A stretch of DNA of 64,000 nucleotides, from the NCBI GenBank assembly GCA_022496805.1, contig CM040090.1, positions 13,820,001 to 13,884,000 on the forward strand, given 5' to 3'. The stretch is from Pohlia nutans. Its lineage: Eukaryota > Streptophyta > Bryopsida > Bryales > Mniaceae. Below are positions 11,686 to 23,004 of this stretch, piece by piece. How positions within the stretch are numbered: position 1 is the stretch's first letter; every line of letters begins with the position of its first letter. The notes under the pieces were generated by a model. The model did not search any database and was not told the origin of the DNA. It saw only the letters and a list, made by a program, of their open reading frames with translations. The translations under genes were made by a program, and so were the position numbers.

Positions 11686-14109
11686 CTAATTGTTTTCATC
11701 TCGGCCACTGGGCCAGGTCATATTCTTCACTGGCTGCAGTATTTGCTCCATTTGCTGCAGAAGCTCTTCGTCAATCGTGGCACTCTGTTCCACCTCAATG
11801 GCTGTCTTCACATTCTCTCGCACCTGCACACACAAGGTAAAATCCACCTTATTGTTTGCCCCTTTCCAGAATCAAGTAAGGAAGAAAACCCATTGTCGCG
11901 ACTTCCAGTACATCCTATTATGTCTCCATTTTCAAGAGGAGTAAACAATGTCTTATTTTGAATACCATATGAATAAGTTATGAAATTTTAAATTTTTACT
12001 CAGTATGTGAATAAAACCATGGGAGGCTTTGACTTTTCAACTGCTAAACATTATCATAATCGTTAAATAATATATATGTACATAACCGGTTGTTGACTTT
12101 TCAACGCTTACGTGGCTCCATCCCATTGGAAATCCGTCACCATCACCATCACAAGTTGCAACTCATAACCTTCTCTCCTTTCAACTTCCATCCTACGTCC
12201 TTGGATCATGAAGATCAACGGTTGTGATTAAAAAATGAACAACCGGTTATGTACGATAACCGACTCGCCGCTACGCGGCTCGACCGGTTATCTAATACTT
12301 GTTAGGCCTATTTTTTCGCCTACTCATGCTTTTGGGACACTCAGGGAAACCACGTTAGTTGCACAAGTAAGGTCAGTTTTGCCTGTGGCATCAGTCAGTC
12401 TCAATTTCCAATCTAGGCACCACGTCATATCAAGTATATTAAAAGCAGACTTCAGAATTCTAACTCACCACAGCTACTGAGCTCATGCCAACCAAAGTGG
12501 TGGCAACGTTGCGATTCCTCAATGCGTACTGCAATGCGAGTTGGGCGATGCTCTTGCCCTGTGCCTTGCATACCTCAGTTGCCTGAGCACATGCCGCCTG
12601 CACAAGGATGTACAAAAATCAACGCAAAATAACCCCAAATCCTTTTTCTAACACTCAACTTGATTGCCAGTTAATTGCACCAAGTCACATAACCCTCAGG
12701 CACGTCTAGTGCAGATGAAAAATCGACCAAAATCGACAAGTGTCTGAATCAAGAATCATGGCTAGAGAGGAAGAGCCAAAAACCTTCAGTTCTGGAGGAG
12801 CAGGGTGCCACTCGGGGTACCCCTGTCCAGAGAGCAGACCCATGGACATAGGAGAAGCGCTGATTATGCCAACTCCCTTGTCCTGCAAGTAGGGCACAAG
12901 CTCCAGCAAGGATGTGTCGTTGAGGCTATAGTGGCAGTAGGACAGAATCACTTCCACAGCTCCCTTCGGAGTTCGGTCCAACACATATCTGCACAAGAGG
13001 TATTCATTGCATGACAGAACTTCTTACATCCTACATCTACACTAGACGTGGGTCACATGAGATTCACAAAAGTCTCTCCCCACTGATTATCAATTGTTTC
13101 AGTGTTGCTTCAATTGATCAATGGATTAGTACTGAAATGACACTATTTTAATGCAGTTACAATAGTTTCTGGTGCTTTTTCAAATTTTGATCTTTAGCCC
13201 CTAAATGTCTGAACGTGCCGTGGCGACCAGTACAATACAATGTATTTTGGTTGTATTTGGAATGGATCCATTCCTTTAATGGGCTTCAGTTTAGAAGAGA
13301 AGTTGAAATTAAGATCAATGTTGTTCGAATGAGATATTAAGATCCGAATTTAGAGTTTCTTGTTGGTAGCAAATCTCAATTATACGACAACCTATATACT
13401 ATCCCCATGGGACGTTTAAGGGTTAAACACGCTAAAAAGGCACTTTTGTGTGTGCAAAAATAGTAATCAGTGGGAAGGAATTTTTGGGGACAAGGACTCA
13501 ATAACTGACCTGAAAACGTGAAGAGGTAGGCCGCTGATGCCAATGTGCCTGACTTTGCCGGAGTCCTTAAGCTTTTGTAGTGCCGGTACCGTCTCGTTCA
13601 CAATCTGATCAAGAGACCCGAACTCGATATCATGGCACAGAATAATGTCTACGTAGTCGAGATTGAGGCGCGCAAGGCTCTCGTCCACGCTGCGAGTCAC
13701 CCGCTCTGCACTGAAATCGAATCCAGAACCGTACCTGCCGCACTTGGTGGACACCACATAGCTCTCCCGAGGGATGGGCATCGTCTTCAAGGCTTTTCCG
13801 AGCACCGTCTCTGCCAATGTGTCTCCGTAGTACCTGTCGACAACAACAAATAAAGATTTCTATTTAGTCAGCATTTACATTATACACCTCAGTCAGAGCG
13901 AATTGATTGCAAGCATGGAAGAGGAAACAAGGAACCTACGGGGAGACGTCGAAGTAGTTGATGCCCAAGCGAGCAGCCTCGTGAACGGAGGCGATGGCAT
14001 CCTCTTCCTTGACGTTGCCGAAGACATTGCCCAGAGGCGAGCCTCCAAAGCCGAGAGACGTTACCCTCAATCCTGTCGCTCCCAGCTCCCTCAACCCTAA
14101 ACCTGCCAT
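11686..14109 (-). CDS. L-galactose dehydrogenase (aldo-keto reductase), 5 exons
   Basis: This cytosolic enzyme oxidises L-galactose to L-galactono-1,4-lactone with NAD in the plant ascorbate pathway. Exons on the minus strand are 14109-13940, 13833-13510, 12988-12784, 12597-12469 and 11823-11686. All junctions keep phase and total 321 residues, against about 319 in Arabidopsis. The N terminus is MAGLGLRELGATGLRVTSLG, followed by FGGSPLGNVFG and the AKR Asp/Tyr region NYFDVSPYYG (split by intron 1). The protein continues with STKCGRYGSGFDFSAERV, the AKR signature with catalytic His (CHDIEFGSLDQIV), LSYCHYSLND, GVGIISASPMSMGLL and the C-terminal LVGMSSV and NMTWPSG. An in-frame upstream start-like codon at 14196 is less likely, since family similarity begins at 14109. 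The intron 3 donor (GTTTTT) is weak. Introns 2 and 4 carry MITEs. The frame is open throughout and looks functional. Confidence 0.95.
12078..12254. mobile_element. Small inverted-repeat element in GalDH intron 4
   Basis: GTACATAACCGGTTGTT at 12078 is exactly complementary to AACAACCGGTTATGTAC ending at 12254. The CCGGTTAT motif also recurs at 12262-12295 and near 54.9 kb, so it is a dispersed family. No clear target duplication was seen. Confidence 0.55.
13198..13422. mobile_element. TTAA-type MITE, 225 bp, in GalDH intron 2
   Basis: The left end is TTAG then CCCCTAAATGTCTGAA; the right end is ATGGGACGTTTAAGGG then TTAA. The body (GTATTTGGAATGGATCCA, TTCTTGTTGGTAGCAAAT) matches the elements at 27694-27918, 27086-27307 and, in reverse, 30758-30982. 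The left TTAA has decayed to TTAG, so it is older than the 27.7-kb copy. Confidence 0.85.
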
Positions 14110-14335
14110 GTCCACAACTCCACCTGCTTTCTTCCTTCCTTGCCGAACGTCTACAACACCACCGACGTCTAATTTGTTCTCAGAACAGAGTCTCAAGCAT
14201 CAACAGTCTCAATATCAAGTCATATAAGCAAGTTCCTTCTCCAACTAAAATCTCATGTCAACATTACTATTGACTTGTGGTTTTACGACTGCAATTGAAG
14301 TCGAGGTCTTCCACAGAAAACAATCATGCAAAATT

Positions 14336-15213
14336 ACCTTAGTAGCATCTTAGTAAGTGAAACAACTGATAAGTAAGCATCGATCAATGTCTCCGGCTAT
14401 GGCCATGCCTGTAGCACCGTACAATGCTCCAACTCCGGATTGAAATCGAGGCTCAAACTATTCTGCAGCTACTGTATCCTCCTCTTCCAATGTAAAGAAA
14501 TATAACGTGTGCGCCTCTTGTCATTTCGCAACATCATAGATTTTAGAAGCGAGTTTAGAGTAGTATTCAAATAACGCATTGGAATCCTCTTTCATTGGTT
14601 AACAAAAGTGGCGATTTATGGTGTCCCTACGTTAATATCCACGAGATCGTCAGGCTAATTATCCTTAGCAAGTAACCTAGCGAGTCTCTAGCTATGGCGA
14701 TAGAGTGCAGGAAATCCCTACCCGCGCTCTAGTGAGAATTAATCAAAAGCAGTGAAGCAGTGACGATTGGAATTACCTTCAACAAGTGTACCTTAGTAGC
14801 ATCTTAGTAAGCGAAACAACTGATAAGTAAGCATCGATCAATCTCTCCGGCTATGGCCATGCCTGTAGCACCGTACAATGCTCCAACTCCGGATTAAAAT
14901 CGAGGCTCAAATTATTCTGCAGCTACTGTATCCTCCTCTTACAATGTAGAGAAATATAACGTGTGCGCCTCTTGTCATTTCACAACGTTATAGATTTTAG
15001 AAATAACGCATTGGAATCCTCTTTCATTGGTTAACAAAAGTGGCGATTTATGGTGTCCCTACGTTAATATCCACGAGATCGTCAGGCTAATTATCCTTAG
15101 CAAGTAACCTCGCGAGTCTCTAGCTATGGCGATGGAGTGCAGGAAATCCCTACCCGCGCTCAAGTGAGAAATCAAAAGCAGTGAAGCAGTGACGATTGGA
15201 ATTACCTTCAACA
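14336..15213. repeat. Tandem duplication upstream of L-galactose dehydrogenase
   Basis: ACCTTAGTAGCATCTTAGTA begins at 14336 and again at 14790, giving a 454-bp offset. The copies match closely through CTCCGGCTATGGCCATGCC, GTGTGCGCCTCTTGTC and GGCGATTTATGGTGTCCC to GATTGGAATTACCTTCAACA. Copy 2 lacks about 25 bases near 15000. The block sits 230 bp to 1.1 kb upstream of the GalDH start, so it may duplicate promoter or 5' untranslated sequence. Frames inside it are short and not conserved. Confidence 0.9.
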
Positions 15214-15549
15214 GGAGCGAAACTTGGAGGCACTGAGTTCCTTTCCTTCAATCGTAATATGGAGGCATTCGCCGGAGTCAGCGTCGCAATGCAGAATGGA
15301 AGGCAAGTGAGAGCTTGATAATTGAGCGCAATTTGATCGAAGCAGCAATTCCGTTTGCGGAATGCGCAAAGCTTTTGGCACGCGAGCTCACACACGTCGT
15401 TGCACCATATCCGTCGTTCGCTTGTGTCACGGTGATGGGGACCCCTCTTCTGGCTTTGCCGTTTTGCACGAAGAGTTCACGGTGATGGGATCCGCTCTGG
15501 TGTCGTAGAAGGGACGATTTGGAAACAAGACTCAAATCTCATGGATGGG

Positions 15550-16400
15550 TTAACCCTTAACTTCCTGGGCGAGTCGCTCTATTTTTAAAACCGAAAATAT
15601 CTTCAAGGAGTGCCCGAATGATTCAAAATTTGGGCCAATTTTGTGTAGAAACGAGTTAGCTATCCAATGGTGTAGTCTGATTTGGAGAAATGCACATTGT
15701 CAATTTTACAAAAATCCACAAGTGTTGGGTGGTCACAAAACTGAGGAAGAAAAGTCAACAAAAGAGAGTGACGGGCGAATGACAAGCTGCCACGTATTCC
15801 AGTTGGGCAGGGCGGCTTGTGGATGGATGTAGCTACTAAAATGCAAATCTTCCACTTGGATTTCACCTTTTTCCAAAATTCTTTTTCCTACTATATGTGT
15901 TATTTTGTGTACTTTCAACCTACCATGTCTGATTTTAAAATGGAAGATCAAATTTGTAGGAAGTTGTAAGATTTCTCTCATAGTCACAAGTGAAGTAGTA
16001 AAAAGTGGATGTCATGTCAAGGCCTCTTTCTCACTCATTTTTTATCCTAAAAATACAAAACTTGTTGTCATGCGTAGGGAACTTGATTATCTTCAGAATT
16101 CCAGACGGCACCAACTTTCTAAAATAGTATGTGCCCAAGAAAGTCGGTCAAAGCTCGTTTTCAGCAGTGAGAAAACAATGAATTTCTTGGAGTACCTTTC
16201 ACTTTTGTGTCCCATCCGAGCAACCTATAACTCAGATTGACACCAAACTTTGTAAAGATGAAGGTGACTTGCATATCTACAAGATCTTACGGTTGATTTT
16301 GTAAAAAAGTGAACTACATAAGTTTGAGCCACATGTATCCCTAATCGAAAAAATCAGGGTCCAAAACGCGCTGAAAATGGTTCAGGAAGTTAAGGGTTAA
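15550..16400. mobile_element. TTAA-flanked element, 843 bp
   Basis: Left TTAA then CCCTTAACTTCCTGGGCG; right TTCAGGAAGTTAAGGG then TTAA. The inner CTTCCTG/CAGGAAG match extends the inverted ends to about 14 bp. The body encodes nothing recognisable. Both TTAA copies are intact. Confidence 0.8.
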
Positions 16401-18050
16401 GGTAGAGGGCTCTAAAGCCACTACAGTTCTAAACCTGCACTCAATTATGGACGAACATTTTGAAATTTTGGATGTACACATGGTGAAAAACACCACTTTA
16501 GAACATATGTCATTTCAACTTCAGAAATTCATTACTAATTTTAGGAATATCCAAATTCTTTGATTCAAAATATGTTGGTCTTTGCTTGGATTTGTCTTCT
16601 AATGAAAAATCATGCTCAATTCTCCCTATGTCCTCATAAATTCACAGCCCTTAAAGTGGCGGGTTTAGAGCCTCCTACCTTACTACTTTTTCACTTGGAT
16701 GTTGGTTTCAAGATTACATCATGCCTAATTTAGAAAGTAGTAAGGTAACTGTACCTTAAAGCATTCACCTTACCAATTGAGTCTATTTACACACATGAAA
16801 TAGAAAATATTTTCAGTGGGTCTTAATAGCAAGTTCAAGAGGATTCAAACACACTTTAGCATGCGTTATTTGGACACCGTATGAATAAGTTATGAATTTT
16901 CAAAGTGCTAACTATAGGTTGACCTTAAAGCGACCCTAAACTCTAATGTTGAGATTGTGCACATTCTCATTAACAATAGGATGTCAAAATTCTATTTATT
17001 GTGAAAGATTGAGCTATGCGCGCTTTAAGGAAATGGTCACTTTTAGGTATAGTTACCTTAGTAGTAGTACTAAAATTGTACATCATAATTTCAAATTTTG
17101 ACGCCCTCTAATGTTCCCTTCTAACATGGATTCTAAATGCTATGGTTGTTATGTGTGTTTTAGGGGGTCTCAAGACATGATACCTGTCACTTTTGCATGC
17201 AATTGTTGGTTTCAGAATCGCATTAGGCTTGATTTTAAAAAGTAAACCAAAATATTACATCACAATCTCAAACTATGACACCCTCTAATAGTCCCCTCTA
17301 TTTGGGAATCATTTGGTCATGGATTCTAAATGCTATGGTTGTTAGGTGTGTTTTAAGGGTTCCATCAATCAAGACATGATATGCATCACTTTAGCACGTG
17401 TCAAATATGGTAGATTTTGAAGCGGCATATCTATTCATTTAAGTAGAATCCTCCATCTTCCTTTTAAACATTCCCTTGCTAATGGTCACTTGAGCATATA
17501 TCCTAATCCAATTTTGAAATTCATTCATTTACAAATAATTATATTTTTAGGGTTGATATTCTTTTCCAAGACATATCCCTTCCGTTTCATAATGAGAGTC
17601 CACTTTGCCGAAAATTTTAAAATTTAAGACAGAAATAAAGCCCATGTTGAAAAGGATGAAACGCAACAACTTTTAAAACCGTGTATCTCGATGAAAAACA
17701 AAAAATGTCAATGTAGGAAGGAAACACAATGAATGTAAACTCTTAATGCAAAAAAATATGTGATTTTGGACTCTTATTATTGTATGAAACAAAAGGAGTA
17801 GTATAATAAAAAAATTGTGTATACACTTAAATTTATTTTTGCACATGTGATCATTCTAAGGTGGTTACCCCATTCCCAACTAAATAAGAAATACAGATAT
17901 GAGAAAAAAATTCATTTAGTATCATTATTTTTTAGAGTTAGGCAAGAAAAAATAGATTTCAACACAAGTTGAAACATAATTTTTGGAAGAAGAATAAATG
18001 AGTTATAAATTTTCAAAATTGAAGTATGACACATCCTATTCACGTCACAT
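16400..18050. repeat. Decayed repeat region with two repeat families
   Basis: AGGTAGAGGGCTCTAAA at 16405 is mirrored by TTTAGAGCCTCCTACCTTA near 16663-16682, so a roughly 280-bp MITE probably ends there; a related end occurs at 40950-40970. The body from about 16770 (CCAATTGAGTCTATTTACAC) to 17060 is colinear with 37310-37540 plus 38490-38530. It is the uninterrupted relative that proves the insertion at 37.5 kb. The rest (17100-18050) is AT-rich with a local duplication of TTCTAAATGCTATGGTTGTT (17130, 17325). No gene. Confidence 0.6.
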
Positions 18051-18051
18051 A

Positions 18052-19672
18052 CAATGTCTAGCAAAACTGAGTCAAACTTTTGAAATTTTTGATTCAATCA
18101 ACAATGTAAAGAATTTGGTAATAGGTCATCACAAGCTATAAACTGTGTAAGATAATAATTTAAGTAGGCTACATTTTCATGGGAAAAAAAGTATCTTTCA
18201 CATTAATATGTACAAAAAAATTACATTTAACGGAAACTATGTTCTGTGACTCACTTTTGCATCCTCTATCACAAAACAACTTAGTACTTTGTCCACTTGC
18301 CTTTGCTAGCTAAAACAGCTTGGATTCGCTTTGGCATCCTCTCATATAACCTTCTACACTCCTCTGGTGTAATGGAAGCCCAACATTCTTCAATACGCTC
18401 CCACAATTCTAAAATTCCCATTGGAGCACTTTCATATTGATTGAGACGGTGTTTTAGCCTTGCCCAAAGGTGCTCAATAGGATTTAAATCGGGGGATTGC
18501 GCAGGCCATTGAAGAACATTAAGCCCATGTGATTTCAACCATTGGCGGACACTTTTTGCTGTATGTTTGGGATCATTATCATGCTGAAAAATTAGATGGG
18601 CAGGATCAAGATCATAAGCTATCATACTGTACAATAAATCTTTCTGCAAGATTTCTTTGTATTGATGTTGATTCATTCTTCCTTCAACTCTACAACAAAT
18701 ACCAGGTCCTTGGAACGTCATGCAACCCCACACCATCACCGAACCACCACCAAACTTTACTGTTTGTTGAAATTGTCTTGAATTAGAAGATTGTCCATCA
18801 CGAATCCAACACCAACTGCGACCATCTGAGCAAAATCGGTTTACCTTTGTCTCATCAGAGAAGATTACACGCTTCTAATCACAAATGGTCCAATGTTCAT
18901 GGCGCCTAGCAAATTCAAGTCGCTCCTTGATGTGTTTCTGGTTCAATTTTGGCTTCTTTTGCTTCACTTTTGATCTGAGCCCTGCAGCACGTAACACCCT
19001 TCTCACTGTATCAACACTTACAGTAACATGACATTCTCCACGCACATCTTGAGCAACCTGTGTTGCAGCATTAATGCCTCCTAATGTAGCAGCTTTGATG
19101 CATACTCTCTTTTGTGCATCTGTGAGCACTTGTGGTCTACCTCCACAACTAGCTTCAAGATCAGGCAATCTCTTCTTTCTAATCCGTGCAATATAACTTT
19201 GAGACACCTGCAACTCATTTGCTACATCTCTTGTAGAACTACCAGCTTCCAACTTGACAACAATAGAGTTGTTGAGGTCTCTTCTAGCAGTAGCAGAAAG
19301 CTCCTTTAAATGTACCATGATGATAAAACAAGATCAACAAAAAAGAGGTAAAGAGCTTCCATTGAAGGACTATGCATTGAGTATGACCATCTAAATCTTG
19401 AACCTCCTACTTTGTATTGATATTTATGATCATAAAGTTCATTGTGTTTAATATGGAAGAGGCATGCAAAACTGAGTCATGCCACATGTTTGAGTTGCAT
19501 CATCACTTTTTCATCTAAACTTTGACATTTGGTTTTGTGGATTGATTGTCATGTACCAGACTTGAAGAAATATCTTCTGACAATAAAGATTAAAAAATCA
19601 TGCTTTGTGTTATGTGCAATTCAAGTTCAAAGTTTCATTTATGACAAGTTGACTCAGTTTTGCTACTCACTG
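18052..19672 (-). mobile_element. Tc1-like transposon, DD34E, 1.62 kb, nearly complete
   Basis: Outer ends are CAATGTCTAGCAAAACTGAG at 18052 and, on the other strand, CAGTGAGTAGCAAAACTGAG from 19672. TA lies on each side (18050-18051 and 19673-19674), the standard Tc1/mariner target site. The length is typical of Tc1 elements. A further copy of CAAAACTGAGTCA lies at about 19467 in opposite orientation to the right terminus, a possible additional transposase-binding site. The single transposase gene fills the centre. Intact ends, intact target duplication and one coding lesion suggest recent insertion. Confidence 0.93.
18281..19318 (-). pseudogene. Tc1-family transposase with one in-frame stop
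   Basis: A cut-and-paste transposase of 345 codons is interrupted only by TAG at 18877-18875, codon 148; relatives usually have Trp in this DWKRVIFSDE context. Order: N-terminal helix-turn-helix (TRDVANELQVSQSYIARIRK, residues 30-50), the linker GGRPQVL around residue 60, a second helix-turn-helix (VSVDTVRRVLRAAGL), then the DDE domain. The catalytic residues are D155 in IFSDET, D247 in QHDNDPKHT and E282 in NPIEHLW. Exactly 34 residues separate the last two, hence DD34E. The glycine box MVWGCM precedes D247. The C terminus is KGKWTKY. No frameshift is present. The stop falls just before the first catalytic Asp, so this copy should be inactive unless read through. Confidence 0.92.
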
Positions 19673-20272
19673 TAGGTAGAGTTGTTTCTGTTCAAAGAAG
19701 ATTTGTATTGCACACACTAAAGATGCTTAAATCAATAACAACAAATCCATAACTACACTTACATATACTAAAACCAACAAGAGAGAATCCATTACCAACT
19801 GTAACTCATGCTACAACCAACATCATTGGAGCATTGATTGTGGAAAATGACCCTAGCTGTTGGTTTAAGGCGCCAGTTGGAAATGAGGTAACCCCCTTAT
19901 AGCTCTTTCATTTTGTAGCGCTTCTAAGTGTGTGCATGTACTCGTGAGACGGGTATACCCGTTTCGATACTCAGGTGCAGCGGGTATAGACCAGCATACC
20001 ATGGTTTCACTTTTGGGCTCAACTTCTATGTTAAGCCCTTCCCATAATTTTCCCTTAGAAAAATAGTGCAGTAATAGCCCGTTACAGTCCTTCTTAAATG
20101 TAACAGTGCATTGCACTGTTACATTTTATAACAGTGCAATGCACTGTTCCACAGATAAAGATATCTTTCCAGATCTAGATCCAATGATGATATCCAATGG
20201 TGGTCTTTCGCAGGCGTACGGGGAAAGAAATACGTGGAAAGAAATCAAAAAATATGGGAAGGGCTTAACGCA

Positions 20273-20374
20273 GCATTTTACATCAGCATGCGTGCATAAT
20301 AGGGAATTATTGCTCGCGGGCTAACGCCTTTGGGCACTAATTCCCTATTATGCACACATGCTGATGCAAAATGC
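20273..20374. repeat. Hairpin with 37-bp arms
   Basis: GCATTTTACATCAGCATGCG... pairs with ...ACATGCTGATGCAAAATGC across a 28-base loop containing CGGGCTAACGCC. Arms pair at all but a few positions and include GCATAATAGGGAATTA and its complement. It may be a very short MITE. Confidence 0.65.
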
Positions 20375-20730
20375 TACACAGTTCCATTCACGACACGACT
20401 CCCATCCTCCTAACTGGGTTCACAATCTCTCAAGTTTTCAATCCCTCTGTGTGAAGATCGGTGTGGAATGGGTGTGGCGTAGAGAAATGCGAACGAGTTG
20501 CAATCGAGAGCCAAGAGTTTTTGGTGAGCAGCACAACATCACCATCATCTGTGAATTTCTGGCACAATCTTCGTTCATAGGGAGTTTAGTAAAATATGGA
20601 GACTTGTCTCTCTGCAATTTAATATACAAAATGATATGTATTTGGATTTTGAGTTTCTTTTACATGTCAATGCGATTTTTGTTATGAAGACTTGCATATG
20701 TGTTTCTGGACTCACAATTCAAGCTCATTC

Positions 20731-21008
20731 TGAGTTGTGTGTAAAAATTGGATACGTGAGTGATAGAAATCAATCAACAGCAATAATACGAAGAAGAAGT
20801 AGTTATCTGGGACTCGTGATTGTATTCAATGAATGCGGGAGTTAGGGTTCGCATAATTAGGGATGCAACACGATGACACAATTATTTTGAACCCTAACTC
20901 ATGCATTTGTTGAATACAATCACGAGTCCTAGATGACTACTTCTTCTTTGTATTATTGCTGTTGATTGATTCCTATCACTCACGTATCCAATTTTTACAC
21001 ACAACTCA
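20731..21008. repeat. Foldback, about 115-bp arms
   Basis: TGAGTTGTGTGTAAAAATTG at 20731 is complementary to the end at 21008. Pairing continues through ACGTGAGTGATAG, AACAGCAATAATAC, GAAGTAGT and GGACTCGTGATTGTATTCAA to about 20845/20895, with only scattered mismatches. A roughly 50-base loop remains. The outer flanks show no obvious target duplication. A transcript would form a nearly perfect 115-bp duplex. Confidence 0.8.
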
Positions 21009-21611
21009 TAATGGTCCGCAGGGTTTATGTATCCAGCATCCTAACAAAGTTCATAAGTTTCAATCATATCACTATTTCAAAAAACCACTATGTTTAAGAG
21101 TATCTCATTGCAAATTCATTCCAACAAATTTTACTCAAAAAATATTAAAATTTTGTTTGTAATTTAATTTAGAAGGAATTTTTTATTTTAACTTTCAAAT
21201 TTTATAATTAAATATTAGTGATAGTAATAGTGAATCAAACCGTACGGATGGAATCTAAAATTTGAAATCTAGAACTTTCATTTGTATATCAATTCCAAAA
21301 TATTCTTCTAGATAGTACTTTATGATAATTTTTCTCAAATTGTCAATTCCAGGGACACCCTGGTACGTTTAGGGGTTAAAGACAATTGAAAGTTTAGACA
21401 AATATCTATACTCATCCATTATGCACTTTTTGCAAGTAAAAAATACTACAAAATTCTATGGCAAGATAGTTTTATGCATGTGTGATCCAATTAGAATGAG
21501 GATGATTTGTGCAAATTGTATGCCTCATTTCATGCCACACATGTCCACCAAAAAAATTTAAGATCTTAGTTCAAAGGGTGAGTAGTCTTGTACCAATGGC
21601 CCTTTGTTCTA

Positions 21612-21877
21612 ACGTAACACCATAGCAGGTTCGCCACCTGGCGAACGAATATTTTTTTTTTTGAAAAAATAAGGTTCGCCTCTTGAAAACTGAATTTCTC
21701 AATTTTCGGTTTTTTAGCAAAAAATCAGTAAAAATGACCTTAAATAGCTTAGAAATGACAAAATATTTCAAAAACTAATTTATTCTATTTTCGTTTTTCT
21801 GTCTTCAGAATTTTCTAATTTTTACGTTTTTTATTTTTAGAATTATTTTAGGACGAACCTGCTATGGTACTACGGTA
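21612..21877. mobile_element. Short member of the TACCGTAG element family
   Basis: ACCATAGCAGGTTCG at about 21618-21632 is mirrored by CGAACCTGCTATGGT ending at 21868. The right end continues as ACTACGGTA. Read from that side it matches the 37543-38483 element end (TACCGTAG..TA.TAGCA.GTTCG). The left outermost bases are degraded. Non-coding. Confidence 0.65.
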
Positions 21878-22058
21878 TCTCTTAGTTCAAAATGAAACAA
21901 AAGTGCTCTTGAAAAAATCAACTCATAAAATTATGTTATATTTACACTAAAAGACTTTATTCATTCTATTTGGATTACACCAAAATCACCATATACTGTG
22001 GCTCACGGTATTCAAAACCATCGACAGTGAATTTGACTCATCTATAGAATAGATTGAG

Positions 22059-23004
22059 TTAACCCCTAAATTTCCTTGTGTTTTTGGGAGCTTGAAACCT
22101 CAAAACTGCGATTTTCTACCTCTATGTACTCCCGGGGATGTGAACCAAGTTCTTTTACTTCTTTTAGAATTCCAACCGTAAGATCTTGTACCTAAGCCTA
22201 TTCATAGCTATTGTTTCAAAAATTGACCGTTGGATGTTTATCATTTGCAAGATCATAACATCCAAAGTTTGTACAAAAGTTTTTCGGGGCATTGCTTGGG
22301 AGGCATTGTCTCCATAGTGCAAAGGGGGACTTGAAGATTGTTACTCCAAACATTTTGCTCATATTTTTTTCCATGCAGATAACTAAGTTGGGTACGCTCA
22401 TGCAAAATTTTAGAGACTTATTACGCGTTTCAAACCTTCATCCAAATTAATTTCCGGAAGTAGGTATAAAAATGGCAACTTGGTGAAACATGCATCACAT
22501 TAATTGTATTTGATTTTTGGAAAAAAATGAACAGTGATTAGGTACCTCAATGATTTTATAAATTTTAGGCGAAATTATTATTTTTTAATTTAAAAATCTC
22601 AAATTTTGACAAATTTCGAAAGAAATGGATGTGAAATTACAAAAAACCTTGGAGGTTGCTGTTCTTTATTTTGGAGGCTGCCTTGTCAAGCCAAGAATAT
22701 AATCAACATGGGTCACTTCAAATTCTGAGCCTAAATGTGGTGAAGAGTATGTCTCCAAAAAAAAATTTGAAAAAATGATTATAATAAAAAGTTTTTTTCT
22801 GCCCCAGTTGGGCTTGAAACCAAAAATTTCAATAAAAATATTATAAAATCCGAATTTGACTTTGTAATTTTTACCCCACACACCTTGTATGTATGACCAC
22901 GCCCACGCCAAATTATAGTCTAAAATTCTTAATTTAGACCTTCCATCTAAGCTGCCCGAAACAGCAAAAAGCCATTTTGGCTTTTAAGGGCCTTTAGGGG
23001 TTAA
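22059..23004. mobile_element. TTAA-flanked element, 938 bp
   Basis: Left TTAA then CCCCTAAATTTCCTTG; right AAGGGCCTTTAGGGG then TTAA. Both TTAA copies are exact. The interior is AT-rich, with AGGCATTGTCTCCATAGTG and other unique sequence, and no ORF longer than background. Confidence 0.82.

Larger units (their letters stand above)
19675..22058. other. Non-coding interval with hairpins and TE fragments
   Basis: No gene recognised. It holds a palindrome pair built on AACAGTGCAATGCACTGTT (20100-20150), the hairpins at 20273-20374 and 20731-21008, an orphan TTAA-type right end (GGTACGTTTAGGGGTTAA at 21361-21378) and the element at 21612-21877. Short frames at 20358-20687 have no family resemblance. 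Confidence 0.55.
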
